In this document: positions 51,807 to 60,497 of the stretch, piece by piece
Layout: every line of letters starts with the position of its first letter
Position numbering within the stretch: position 1 is the first letter of the stretch
Source: Bradyrhizobium sp. PSBB068
GTDB lineage: Bacteria; Pseudomonadota; Alphaproteobacteria; Rhizobiales; Xanthobacteraceae
Reading direction: 5' to 3'
Assembly: GCA_016839165.1 (NCBI GenBank)
Contig: CP069300.1
Location: 5,642,001-5,706,000 of the forward strand
DNA: 64,000 bases
The notes under the pieces: generated by a model
Told to the model about the DNA's origin: nothing
What the model saw: only the letters and a program-made list of their open reading frames with translations
Databases searched by the model: none
Position numbers and translations under genes: made by a program

Positions 51807-52700
51807 CTACCAGCTCCCCGAGGCGCCGCCGCCACCGAAGCCGCCGCCTCCGCCGCTGAAGCCGCCGCTCGAACTCGAGCCGCCGCCACCCCAGCCACCG
51901 CCGCCGGACCAGCCGCCGGAATAACCGCCGCCGCGCCGGTAGGGTCCCGAGCCCGCCGCGGGGCCGCCGAAGTTCAAGCCGCCGAAGATCAGCGCCGCGA
52001 CGGCGGCGAACAGCCCGACGACGACCGCGGTGGCGAGCGAGCCGGCAACCATCCAGGCGAACGCGCCGACGATGCCGCCGGTCGCGACCGAGCCCAACAG
52101 CCGCCCCAGTATCGCGCGCAGTACGCTGGCCACGATGATGACGATGAAGATCGTCACCGGATTGGCGAGATCGACGAGATTGGGCCCCTGCCAATGCTCG
52201 GGCTCCGGCGCCGGCAATTGCTCGCCATTGACGAGGCGGATCATCCGGTCGACGCCGGCCGAGATGCCCGCGGCGAAATCGCCGGCCTTGAATTTCGGCG
52301 TGATGTCCTCGTCGATGATGCGGTGGGTGACGACGTCGCTCAGCACGCCTTCGAGGCCGTAGCCGACCTCGATGCGCAAATGCCGGTCGTTCTTGGCGAC
52401 GACGAACAGCGCGCCATCGTCGACCTTCTTGCGCCCGATCTTCCAGGCCTCGGCGACGCGGATCGAGAACTGCTCGATGGTCTCCTCAGCCGTCGTCGGC
52501 ACGATCAGCACTGCGATCTGGCTGCCCTTGCGGGTCTCCAGATCCCTGAGTTTGTCGTTCAGTGACGCGATATCGCCTGCAGATAGCGTGCCGGTCTGGT
52601 CGACGACGCGGCCCGTGAGCTGAGGCACCGCGACCTCGGCCCATGCCGGGCAGATGATGCCCAGCAGGAAGGCGAACAGGATGACGCGTGCGGCGATCAT
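51807..52700 (-). CDS. Exported TPM-domain protein (YgcG-like) with glycine-rich tail
   Basis: 297 residues. A signal peptide (cleavage after AWA, about 21) precedes a TPM domain (PQLTGRVVDQTGTLSAGDIASLNDKLRDLE; KVDDGALFVVAKNDRHLRIEVGYGLEGVLSD), two or three membrane spans (about 180-235), and a tail of glycine, serine and tryptophan ending GGGASGSW. The tail is typical of this family and probably faces outside the membrane. It is the middle gene of the LemA/TPM/TPM operon. The glycine tail starts in a high-GC tract but is intact. Confidence 0.88.
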   Translation of the reverse strand: MIAARVILFAFLLGIICPAWAEVAVPQLTGRVVDQTGTLSAGDIASLNDKLRDLETRKGSQIAVLIVPTTAEETIEQFSIRVAEAWKIGRKKVDDGALFVVAKNDRHLRIEVGYGLEGVLSDVVTHRIIDEDITPKFKAGDFAAGISAGVDRMIRLVNGEQLPAPEPEHWQGPNLVDLANPVTIFIVIIVASVLRAILGRLLGSVATGGIVGAFAWMVAGSLATAVVVGLFAAVAALIFGGLNFGGPAAGSGPYRRGGGYSGGWSGGGGWGGGGSSSSGGFSGGGGGFGGGGASGSW

Positions 52701-52721
52701 CGCGACGGGCGCCCGACGGCG

Positions 52722-53342
52722 CTATTTCGACGGCGCAGCCGCGGGAGATGGCGGCGGATTGAAATCGACCTTCGGCGCGGTCGAAATCTCCTTCTCATTC
52801 TCGACCGAGAAGTTCGGCTTCTCCTTGTAGCCGAACGCCATCGCCGTCAGATTGTTCGGGAAGGTGCGGATGCCGACGTTATAGTCCTGCACCGCCTTGA
52901 TATAGCGATTGCGCGCCACCGTGATGCGGTTCTCGGTGCCCTCGAGCTGCGCCATCAGGTCGCGGAACAGCGCATCCGATTTCAGCTGCGGGTAATTCTC
53001 GGTGACGACCAGCAGCCGCGACAGCGCGCTGGTCAATTCGCCCTGCGCCTGCGTGAACTTCTGGAATGCCGCGGGGTCGTTGAGCACCTCGGGCGTGGCC
53101 TGGATGCTGCCGACCTTGGCGCGCGCGTTGGTGACGCCGAGCAGCACGTCCTTCTCCTGCTGCGCAAAACCCTTCACCGAGTTGACCAGGTTCGGCACCA
53201 GGTCGGCACGCCGCTGGTACTGATTCACCACTTCCGACCAGCTCGACTTGACCTGCTCGTCATTGGTCTGGATCGCGTTGTAGCCGCAGTTGGTCAGGCT
53301 CAAGGTCGCCAGCGCTGCCAGCACGGTCCAAAGCTTGCGCAT
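52722..53342 (-). CDS. lemA: LemA-family lipoprotein-like protein
   Basis: 206 residues. The N-terminal hydrophobic stretch ends LSLTNCGYN, an imperfect lipobox (Asn at -1 where Gly/Ala/Ser is usual), then the LemA helical domain: NDEQVKSSWSEVVNQYQRRADLVPNLVNSVKG, ending ENRITVARNRYIKAVQDYN. LemA proteins are anchored to the inner membrane and occur upstream of TPM genes; their role is not known. GGAGG nine bases before the ATG at 53342 sets the start. First gene of a three-gene operon; the 158 bases upstream are shared with the divergent enoyl-CoA hydratase. Confidence 0.88.
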   Translation of the reverse strand: MRKLWTVLAALATLSLTNCGYNAIQTNDEQVKSSWSEVVNQYQRRADLVPNLVNSVKGFAQQEKDVLLGVTNARAKVGSIQATPEVLNDPAAFQKFTQAQGELTSALSRLLVVTENYPQLKSDALFRDLMAQLEGTENRITVARNRYIKAVQDYNVGIRTFPNNLTAMAFGYKEKPNFSVENEKEISTAPKVDFNPPPSPAAAPSK

Positions 53343-53500
53343 GAAGATGGTCCTCCCGGTGGATTCCCCAACACGGTAACAGATTTTCGCCCGATAATCC
53401 CGTGGTGCGGATTTCGCGCCTTGTTTTGCGGATGATGGCCCTTGCCTATCCCTCCCCGCGCCGTTCATCATGGCGGAAAAATCGATCCCGGGAGGATCCA

Positions 53501-54355
53501 TTGGTATCTGAACAATTCGAGACGATCGTTGTCGAGCGGCCCGACCCTGCGGTTACGCGGATCGTGATGAACCGCCCTGAGGCGCGCAACGCCCAGAACC
53601 TGCAGATGACCTACGACCTCAACGCCGCCTTCGACAAGGCGGTGCAGGACGATGCGGTCAAGGTCATCATCCTCGCCGGCAATGGCCCGCATTTCTCGGC
53701 CGGTCACGATCTGCGGCCGGCCGGCAAGAACGAGGCGGGCGTCGATTTCCCGCCAGTCGGAAATTGGGGCGGCTTCGCCGAACCCAATGCCCACGGCCGT
53801 TTCGCGCGCGAGCAGGAGATCTACCTGCAGATCACACGGCGCTGGCGCAATTTGGCAAAACCGACGATCGCGGAAATCCACGGCAAGTGCATTGCCGGCG
53901 GGCTGATGCTGGCCTGGGCCTGCGACCTGATCGTCGCGAGCCATGACGCCGAGTTCTGCGATCCCGTTGTGACGATGGGCGTCTGCGGCGTCGAATGGTT
54001 CGTGCATCCCTGGGAACTCGGTGCGCGCAAGGCCAAGGAGATGCTGTTCACTGCCGATGTCTGGAGCGCCGACGAGGCACATCGCCTCGGCATGGTCAAC
54101 CATGTGGTGCCGCGCGGCGATCTCTCGTCGTTCACGCTGGCGCTGGCGCGCAGGATCGCCGCAAAACCCGCTTTTGCGCTGAAGCTGAGCAAGGAGGCGG
54201 TGAACCGCTCGATCGACATCATGGGGCAGCCGGCCGCGATCGATCAGGCCTTCGCGCTGCATCAGCTCTGCCACGCCCACAACCTTCAGGAATTCGGCAT
54301 GGTGGTAGACCCCGCGGGTCTGCATCCCTCCGTCAAGAAAACCGCCAACGTGTAG
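53501..54355 (+). CDS. Enoyl-CoA hydratase/isomerase family protein
   Basis: 284 residues, crotonase fold: VTRIVMNRPEARNAQN, oxyanion strands at PHFSAGHDLRPAGKN and IAEIHGKCIAGGLMLAWACD, and the catalytic region VTMGVCGVEWF followed by KEMLFTADVWSADEAHRLG. It hydrates or isomerises an enoyl-CoA. The start is a TTG at 53501, chosen because GGGAGGA lies five to six bases upstream and no ATG or GTG is near. It is the first gene of an operon with two acyl-CoA dehydrogenase subunits. Confidence 0.87.
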   Translation: MVSEQFETIVVERPDPAVTRIVMNRPEARNAQNLQMTYDLNAAFDKAVQDDAVKVIILAGNGPHFSAGHDLRPAGKNEAGVDFPPVGNWGGFAEPNAHGRFAREQEIYLQITRRWRNLAKPTIAEIHGKCIAGGLMLAWACDLIVASHDAEFCDPVVTMGVCGVEWFVHPWELGARKAKEMLFTADVWSADEAHRLGMVNHVVPRGDLSSFTLALARRIAAKPAFALKLSKEAVNRSIDIMGQPAAIDQAFALHQLCHAHNLQEFGMVVDPAGLHPSVKKTANV

Positions 54356-54363
54356 AAAGCCAG

Positions 54364-55509
54364 ATGGACCTCACCCTCAGTGACGAGCAGCGCCTGCTGC
54401 GCGAAAGTGCCGACCGCTTCGTGGCGGAAACCTTCACATCGGAGCATCGCAAGAAGGCGGTGAACGATCCGCTGGGCTATTCGCCCGACATCTGGAAGCA
54501 ATTCGCCGAGCTCGGCTGGCTGGCGCTGCCGATCAGCGAGGCCCATGGCGGGCTCGGCGGCGGCGCGATCGAGATCGGGCTGTTGATGGAAGCGTTCGGC
54601 CGCGGGCTCGTGTCCGAGCCGTTCCTCTCCACGGTGGTGATCGGCGCAGCCCTGGTCGCCGAATGCGGCACCGAGGCACAGCAGCAGGCGATCCTGCCCA
54701 GGGTCGCCGAAGGTGCGCTGACGCTCGCCTTTGCACATTCGGAACGCGCTGCGCGCTTCGACCTCGCCCATGTCGACACGACAGCCACCAAGACCGCCGG
54801 CGGCTGGCGGCTGAACGGCAGCAAGATCGCCGTGCTCGACGGCGCGGCCGCCGGCCAGATCATCGTGTCCGCCCGCGTTGCCAACGCCAATGGCGCATCC
54901 GGCAAGCTCGCCCTGTTCCTGGTGCCGACCGGTGCGCCCGGCCTCACTCTGCGCGACTATGCGCGGCTCGGCGGCGGGCGCGGCTGCAATCTCGATCTCA
55001 GGGACGTGCAACTGCCCGCCGATGCGTTGCTCGGCGACGGCAGCGACGCGCTGCCCGCGATCGAAACCGTGGTCGACCATGCGATGGCGGCGCTCGGCGC
55101 GGAGGCGGTCGGCATCATGCAGACGCTGCTCGACACCACGCTCGAATACACCAAGATTCGAAAACAGTTCGGCCGTCCGCTGTCGGCCAACCAGGTGATC
55201 CGCCATCGCCTTGCCGACGTGGCGATGCAGGTCGACGAGGCGCGCTCGATGGCGCTCCGCGCGGCGCTGATGGCCAACGCCGAGCCCGTGGCCCGCGGCC
55301 GTGCCGCCTCCGGCGCCAAGGCGAAGATCGGCAAATGCGCGCGTTTCGTCGCCGAGCAGGCGGTGCAGCTGCACGGCGCCATGGGCGTCACCGAGGAGCT
55401 CGACATCGGCGCCTATTTCAAGCGGCTGCTCGCCTTCGACACGCTGTTCGGCGGCAGCGCCCATCATTATCGCCGCCACGCCGCGCTGAGCGGCCGCGCC
55501 CACGCGTAA
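54364..55509 (+). CDS. Acyl-CoA dehydrogenase, small-subunit type (PimD-like)
   Basis: 381 residues, full ACAD fold but with weak flavin loop (AFAHSERAARFDLAHV) and, where the catalytic glutamate should be, LLAFDTLFGGSAHHYRR without Glu. Its neighbour also lacks Glu at that site; such pairs form heteromeric dehydrogenases like the pimeloyl-CoA dehydrogenase PimC/PimD or actinobacterial steroid FadE pairs. It would oxidise a dicarboxylyl-, cyclic- or bulky acyl-CoA together with the next gene product. Begins eight bases after the enoyl-CoA hydratase stop; the ATG at 54364 is used. Confidence 0.85.
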   Translation: MDLTLSDEQRLLRESADRFVAETFTSEHRKKAVNDPLGYSPDIWKQFAELGWLALPISEAHGGLGGGAIEIGLLMEAFGRGLVSEPFLSTVVIGAALVAECGTEAQQQAILPRVAEGALTLAFAHSERAARFDLAHVDTTATKTAGGWRLNGSKIAVLDGAAAGQIIVSARVANANGASGKLALFLVPTGAPGLTLRDYARLGGGRGCNLDLRDVQLPADALLGDGSDALPAIETVVDHAMAALGAEAVGIMQTLLDTTLEYTKIRKQFGRPLSANQVIRHRLADVAMQVDEARSMALRAALMANAEPVARGRAASGAKAKIGKCARFVAEQAVQLHGAMGVTEELDIGAYFKRLLAFDTLFGGSAHHYRRHAALSGRAHA

Positions 55510-55522
55510 CGGAGAGCGCATC

Positions 55523-56719
55523 ATGGATCTCACCTTCAGCGCCGAAGAGCGCGCCTTCGAACAGGAAGTCCGCGACTATATCGCCAGTAGCCTGACGCCG
55601 GAGATGAAGCGCGCCACCGCGCTGACTCCGTCGGTGTTCTCCGACCCCGATATCGGCATGGCCTGGCAACGCGCGCTGCACAAGAAGGGCTGGGGCGCGC
55701 CGGGCTGGCCGGTGGAACATGGCGGGCCGGACTGGACGCCGGCGCAGCGCTGGATCTTCGAGGCCGAATGCGCCCGCGCCGGCGTGCCGAATGTCAACGT
55801 GATGGGCGTGAAGATGGTCGGCCCCGTCATCATCGGTTTCGGCTCGCCGGAGCAGCAGAACTTCTATCTGCCGCGGATTCTCTCCGGCGAGGATTACTGG
55901 TGCCAGGGCTATTCCGAGCCGGGCTCGGGCTCCGACCTGTCATCGCTGAAGACCCGCGCAGTGCGCGACGGCGACGACTACGTCATCAACGGCACCAAGA
56001 TCTGGACCACGCATGCGCACCACGCCAACCGCATGTTCGCGCTGGTTCGCACCAGCGACGGCGAGCGGCAGCAGGATGGCATCAGCTTCATCCTGATCGA
56101 CATGAAGACGCCGGGCATCACCACGCGCCCGATCCTGACCATCGGCGGCGACCACGAGGTCAACCAGGTGTTCTTCGACGACGTCCGGGTGCCGGTCGCC
56201 AACCGCGTCGGCGAGGAAGGCAAGGGCTGGACCTACGGCAAGTACCTGCTCGAGTTCGAGCGCGGCTCCGGGATCGCATCTGCAAAACTGCGCGAGGCGC
56301 TGAAGACGATCTCCGATCTCGCAGGCTCCGATGTCACCGGCCGAGCCATCGAGGACCCCGACATCGCGATCCGGATGTCGGAGGTCGAGGTCGATATCGA
56401 CGCGCTGGAGATGACCGAGCTCAGGGTGCTGTCGGCGCTGCAGACCGGGCAGAATCCCGGCGCGGTATCGTCGCTGATCAAGCTCCGCGTCAGCGAGATC
56501 CGCCAGGCGGTGACGCGGCTCGGCGTCGACGTGATCGGCCAGGACGGCCTTGCCGTCGAGCCGGCGCGGCCGTTCTACCGGCTCAACCACGAGCCGGCGA
56601 TTCCCGAGGAGCTATTGCCGGTGGTCCCGGAATATCTCAACGGGCGGGCGTATACGATCTTCGGCGGCTCGTCGGAGATCCAGCGCGACATCATCGCGAA
56701 GATGGTGCTGGGATTGTAA
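55523..56719 (+). CDS. Acyl-CoA dehydrogenase, large-subunit type (PimC-like)
   Basis: 398 residues. Flavin/acyl-binding motifs are strong here: QGYSEPGSGSDLSSLKTRAV and NGTKIWTTHAHHANRMF; the C-terminus reads YTIFGGSSEIQRDIIAKMVLGL, with Gly where single-subunit enzymes carry the catalytic Glu. Together with the small subunit just upstream (13-base gap) it should form a heteromeric FAD enzyme passing electrons to ETF. Long side loops with FERGSG may supply another base. GGAGAG precedes the ATG. Confidence 0.87.
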   Translation: MDLTFSAEERAFEQEVRDYIASSLTPEMKRATALTPSVFSDPDIGMAWQRALHKKGWGAPGWPVEHGGPDWTPAQRWIFEAECARAGVPNVNVMGVKMVGPVIIGFGSPEQQNFYLPRILSGEDYWCQGYSEPGSGSDLSSLKTRAVRDGDDYVINGTKIWTTHAHHANRMFALVRTSDGERQQDGISFILIDMKTPGITTRPILTIGGDHEVNQVFFDDVRVPVANRVGEEGKGWTYGKYLLEFERGSGIASAKLREALKTISDLAGSDVTGRAIEDPDIAIRMSEVEVDIDALEMTELRVLSALQTGQNPGAVSSLIKLRVSEIRQAVTRLGVDVIGQDGLAVEPARPFYRLNHEPAIPEELLPVVPEYLNGRAYTIFGGSSEIQRDIIAKMVLGL

Positions 56720-56731
56720 GGCACTCTGCCT

Positions 56732-56858
56732 CGTCATTCCCCGATGCGCAATTGCGCATCTGAGGGCATCGCGGAGCGATGAGCCCGGAATCCATCAGGC
56801 CGCATGGCGTGTGGCGCGATGGATTCCGGGCTCGCGCTTACGCGCGCCCGGAATGACG
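56732..56858. repeat. CGTCATTCC foldback repeat after the ACAD operon
   Basis: Outer arms cgtcattcc (from 56732) and ggaatgacg (to 56858) pair, with an inner pair ccggaatccat and atggattccgg. A near relative lies at 59275-59382. It fills the gap between the ACAD stop and the stop of the CoxL-type gene and probably ends both transcripts. Confidence 0.75.
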
Positions 56859-56876
56859 GGTGGACAGAGAACGGCC

Positions 56877-59204
56877 TTACGCCGCCCCAACCTTCGCGTC
56901 CCTGATCGCCTGCCAGATCTTCACCGGCGTCAGCGGCGTGTTGAGCTGGGTGATCCCGACCTCGCTCAGCGCATCCATCACGCCGTTGGTGATGCAGGGC
57001 GGCCCGCCGATCGCGCCGGACTCGCCGCAGCCCTTGGCGCCCAGCGGATTGGTCTTGCACGGCGCGGAGGGATCGAGCGTCACTGACATCGGGGGAACGT
57101 CTGAGGCGCGCGGGATACAATAGTCCTGATAGCTTGCGGTCAGAAGTTGGCCCTCCTCGCTGTAGGCCACGCCTTCGTACAGCGCCTGGCCGATGCCCTG
57201 GACGACGCCGCCATGCACCTGCCCGGTCACCAGCATCGGATTGACCGCGACGCCGACGTCGTCGACCGTGGTGTAGCGCACCACGCGCGTGACGCCGGTC
57301 TCGGGATCGATCTCGACCTCGCAAATATGCGTGCCGTTCGGCCAGCTCGGGCCGTCGACATTGCCCTCACTCTCGACCGAGAGTTTCGCGCCGCTTTCTT
57401 TCCTCGCGATCTCGAACAGGCTGATGCGCCTGTCGGTGCCGACCACGGTGAGGAAGCCGTCGCGATACTCGATGTCGCCGACCGAGGCCTCCAGCAAATG
57501 GGAGGCCTTGTCGCGCGCCTTGTTGATCATGTCGTTGGCGGAGACCGCAACCGCGGTGCCGCCGACGAACAGCGAGCGCGAGCCGACGCTGCCGAAGCCG
57601 GTGGCAAGGTCCGTGTCGCCCTGGATCACGTCGATCTTGTCCATGCCGATGCCGAGCGCATCTGAAATCATCTGGGTATAGGTGGTCGCGAGCCCCTGCC
57701 CCATCGCCATGGTGCCGGAATGCAGCACGATGCGGCCTTCGGCGGTCGCATGCAGCGAGACGTTCTCGGTGGGGGCGCGGCCGCCGGTCCATTCGATGTA
57801 GCTGGTCAGGCCGCGGCCATAGAGCAGGCCCTTCTTCTTGGCCGCCTTCTTGCGCGCGGCAAAGCCGTTCCAGTCGGCGAGATCGGACGCGCGCTCCAGC
57901 ATGTGGGCGAACGCGCCGGAATCGTACACCTGCCCGACCGCATTGGTGTAGGGCAGCTGCGCCGGCTTGATGTAGTTGACCTTGCGGATGGTGCGCGGGT
58001 CCATGCCGATCTGGCGCGCGGCGGCGTCAAACAGCCGCTCGACGATGAACACGGCCTCGGGCCTGCCGGCGCCGCGATAGGCACCGACCGGCGCGGTGTG
58101 GGTCATCACCGACTTCACCTCGAAATGCACCAGCGGCAGGTCGTAGACGCCAGTCTGCACGAACGGGCCGAGCACCAGCGGAATGATGTTGGCGGTGCCC
58201 GAGGAATAGGCGCCGGTGCCGCCGATCGAGCGCACCCGGTAGGCCAGCACGCGGCCCTTGGCGTCGAGCGCGAACTCGCCGGTCGAGGTGAGGTCGCGGC
58301 CGTGGGTGCCGCCGACGAACTCGTCGGTGCGGTCGCCGCGCCAGCGGATCGTCTCGTTCAGCTTGGTCGCGGCATAGGCGACGATGCCGTCTTCCGGATA
58401 GAGGCTGGTCTTCTGGCCGAAGCCGCCGCCGATATCGCCGACCAGCACCCGCACGCTGTCCTTCGGCCGCTTCAGGATCGATTCCGCGAGGAGATCGCGG
58501 GTCGAGCCCGGGGTCTGCGATTGCACGTGGAGGATGAGCCGTCCGGTCTTCTTCTCGATCTCGGCGATGGTCGAGCGCGGCTCCATCGCCGATGGCACCA
58601 GGCGCTGGCTGATCAGGTCGAGCGATACCTTGTGCGCGGCGCTGGCAAAAGCTGCCTCGACCTTGGCGGCGTCGCCATAGCTCATCGCAGCGACGATGTT
58701 GTCGGGCGCCTCCGGCCAGACCACGGGCGCGCCAGGCTTGACCGCCTCGACCGGATCGACCACCGAGGGCAGCACCTCGTAATCGATCTCGATCGCTTCC
58801 GCGGCGGTCTGCGCCAGCGTCCGCGAGGTCGCCACAACAGCCGCAACGCCCTCGCCGGCGTAGCGCACCACCTCGTGCGCCAGCAGGCGCCGCGGCGGCA
58901 CGGTCATCGGCGAACCGTCGGGCCGCTTGAAGATCGCGAGCGTCGGCAGCGTGCCGATATCGTCCTTGACGAGATCGGCACCGGTATAGACCGCCTTGAC
59001 TCCCGGCATCTCCAGCGCCGCCTTGACATCGATCGACTTGATGTTGGCGTGGGCATGCGGCGAGCGCAGTACGTGCAGCCAGAGCGTGCCGTCCTGCGGC
59101 TTGTCGTCGATGAAATGCCCCTTCCCGGTGACCAGCCGCTGGTCTTCCAGACGCTTGACTGGCTGGCCCGCACCGAAACGCATATTGCCGGGAAGAATGT
59201 TCAT
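56877..59204 (-). CDS. CoxL-type molybdenum hydroxylase large subunit (form II), orphan
   Basis: 775 residues, xanthine dehydrogenase-family molybdopterin subunit. Landmarks: GNMRFGAGQPVKRLEDQRLVTGKG; the active-site loop AYRGAGRPEA, which is form II (form I CO dehydrogenase has AYRCSFR, so this one is probably not a true CO dehydrogenase); GGFGQKTSLYPED; catalytic glutamate in GAKGCGESGAIGG. Such enzymes hydroxylate aldehydes, purines or N-heterocycles. The medium (FAD) and small (2Fe-2S) subunits are not in the adjacent sequence on either side, so it is separated from its partners. The ATG at 59204 follows AAGGA. Confidence 0.88.
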   Translation of the reverse strand: MNILPGNMRFGAGQPVKRLEDQRLVTGKGHFIDDKPQDGTLWLHVLRSPHAHANIKSIDVKAALEMPGVKAVYTGADLVKDDIGTLPTLAIFKRPDGSPMTVPPRRLLAHEVVRYAGEGVAAVVATSRTLAQTAAEAIEIDYEVLPSVVDPVEAVKPGAPVVWPEAPDNIVAAMSYGDAAKVEAAFASAAHKVSLDLISQRLVPSAMEPRSTIAEIEKKTGRLILHVQSQTPGSTRDLLAESILKRPKDSVRVLVGDIGGGFGQKTSLYPEDGIVAYAATKLNETIRWRGDRTDEFVGGTHGRDLTSTGEFALDAKGRVLAYRVRSIGGTGAYSSGTANIIPLVLGPFVQTGVYDLPLVHFEVKSVMTHTAPVGAYRGAGRPEAVFIVERLFDAAARQIGMDPRTIRKVNYIKPAQLPYTNAVGQVYDSGAFAHMLERASDLADWNGFAARKKAAKKKGLLYGRGLTSYIEWTGGRAPTENVSLHATAEGRIVLHSGTMAMGQGLATTYTQMISDALGIGMDKIDVIQGDTDLATGFGSVGSRSLFVGGTAVAVSANDMINKARDKASHLLEASVGDIEYRDGFLTVVGTDRRISLFEIARKESGAKLSVESEGNVDGPSWPNGTHICEVEIDPETGVTRVVRYTTVDDVGVAVNPMLVTGQVHGGVVQGIGQALYEGVAYSEEGQLLTASYQDYCIPRASDVPPMSVTLDPSAPCKTNPLGAKGCGESGAIGGPPCITNGVMDALSEVGITQLNTPLTPVKIWQAIRDAKVGAA

Positions 59205-59274
59205 CGCAGGGTCCTTGAGTTCAGAAATTTCGGCGGGTTTTAACGGATTGCTGGCTTTAGACAACCACCACCAG

Positions 59275-59382
59275 CGTCATTCCGGGGCGCGCCCCCTTGG
59301 CGCGAGCCCGGAATCCATTCCTCCACGAAGCATACGGTCCAATGGATTCCGGGCTCGAGGCTTCGCCTCGCCCCGGAACGAC
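59275..59382. repeat. CGTCATTCC foldback repeat upstream of the CoxL-type gene
   Basis: cgtcattccgg (59275) pairs with ccggaacgacg (to 59382); inside, cccggaatccatt pairs with aatggattccggg. Same family as 56732-56858, so the CoxL-type gene is flanked by two copies. Confidence 0.75.
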
Positions 59383-59418
59383 GAAGTGGTGAGAGCGCCC
59401 GCAACGCGCAAGCCAGTT

Positions 59419-60294
59419 TCAGGCGAGATCGCGCAGGGCTGCCTCGACCACCTTGCACTGCTCGGCCGTCAGCGGCGCCTGCGGCGGCACGGGGTCGCCG
59501 ACATCGTAGCCCTGGCTCGCGAGCCCGGCCTTGATGCAGGCGGCGAGGTTGAAGCGGGCGAACGCCTCGTTGATACGCCACAGCTTGCGCTGCAGGACCA
59601 TCGCCTCGTCCCAGCGGGCGCGGCGGCAGAGATTGTAGAGCTCGACGCTCTGCCGCGGGATGATGCAGGCCGGGCCCGCCATCCAGCCATGGCCGCCGAT
59701 CAGCATCACGGCGGCCGGAATATGGGCTGACGCCGAGAACACCTTCAGGCTGTCGCCGCAGCGGTTCATGATCGACAGCAGCCGGCCGGTATTGGTCGAG
59801 GCGTCCTTGATGTAGCCGATGCGCGGGTGCTGGGCGAGGCGCGCAATGACGTCGAGCGTGAGGTCGGAGCGCTGGAAATTCGGATTGGTGTAGATCACCA
59901 CCGGAATATCGACGGCGTCGGCAATGGCGCGGAAATAGGATTCCACCTGGGCGTCATTGAGCGGAAAATACGCCTCCAGGATCGCGAGAATGCCGGCAGC
60001 GCCCCGCTTCTGATAGGCCTTGGCCTGCGCCACCGCATCGGCCGTCGCGGTGGAGGCGACGCCCGCAACCACAGGCACACGGCCCTGCGCGGCCTCGATC
60101 GTGGTCGCCACCACCTGCATGCGCTGGGCGTTGTTGAGATAGGCGAACTCGCCGGTCGAGCCGAGCGGTGTCAGCCCATGGACGCCGGCCTTGATCAGAT
60201 CGTCGCAGAGCCGGCCCAGCACCTCGGTGCGGACATGGCCGGCTGGATCGACCGGGGACACCAGATACGGAAAGACGCCGTGGAAATCAGCCAT
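59419..60294 (-). CDS. Dihydrodipicolinate synthase-family aldolase
   Basis: 291 residues, TIM barrel class I aldolase. The Schiff-base lysine is in [10 protein letters not shown] and the catalytic tyrosine in [28 protein letters not shown] is the 2-oxo acid-binding loop. Divergence from true DapA and the catabolic context suggest cleavage or synthesis of a 2-oxo sugar acid or similar. The start at 60294 overlaps by 8 bases the end of a broken epimerase gene (ATGGCTGA), so it was once part of that operon. GAGG precedes the ATG. Confidence 0.84.
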   Translation of the reverse strand: MADFHGVFPYLVSPVDPAGHVRTEVLGRLCDDLIKAGVHGLTPLGSTGEFAYLNNAQRMQVVATTIEAAQGRVPVVAGVASTATADAVAQAKAYQKRGAAGILAILEAYFPLNDAQVESYFRAIADAVDIPVVIYTNPNFQRSDLTLDVIARLAQHPRIGYIKDASTNTGRLLSIMNRCGDSLKVFSASAHIPAAVMLIGGHGWMAGPACIIPRQSVELYNLCRRARWDEAMVLQRKLWRINEAFARFNLAACIKAGLASQGYDVGDPVPPQAPLTAEQCKVVEAALRDLA

Positions 60295-60497
60295 GTGCGA
60301 GCCTCGCTGAGGGCGAGACATAATCGGGATCGTGCGCGAAGGGAAGCGGCTCGCCGCCGCGCAGGGCGCCGAGCACCGCCGCAAAATCGGTTACCGCGCG
60401 GAAACCGAGCAGCCGTTCGGCCTTGCCGGCATCGTAGATTCGGCCGCTCGATTTCGGCAGCTGCCAGCCCTGCCGCGCGAACAGCGCCGGCGCGCCC
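60287..60497 (-). pseudogene. C-terminal remnant of an NAD-dependent epimerase/dehydratase gene
   Basis: Read on the minus strand, the frame gives about 69 codons, GAPALFARQGWQLPKSSGRI then [20 protein letters not shown], ending in a stop inside the start of the next gene. This is the usual C-terminal end of sugar-nucleotide-type NAD(P) epimerases (substrate arm, then the YDxxKAxxxLGF helix). The Rossmann half, with the GxxGxxG loop and YxxxK, is absent: the phosphoglucomutase stop codon lies directly before it, in another frame. A deletion of about 250 codons seems to have joined the two genes. No start codon is usable, so it is a remnant. Confidence 0.65.

Noticed and set aside
56877..59204. 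Calling the molybdenum subunit a true CO dehydrogenase
   Set aside because: The active-site loop is AYRGAGR (form II), not the AYRCSFR of form I CO dehydrogenase, and the other subunits are missing.
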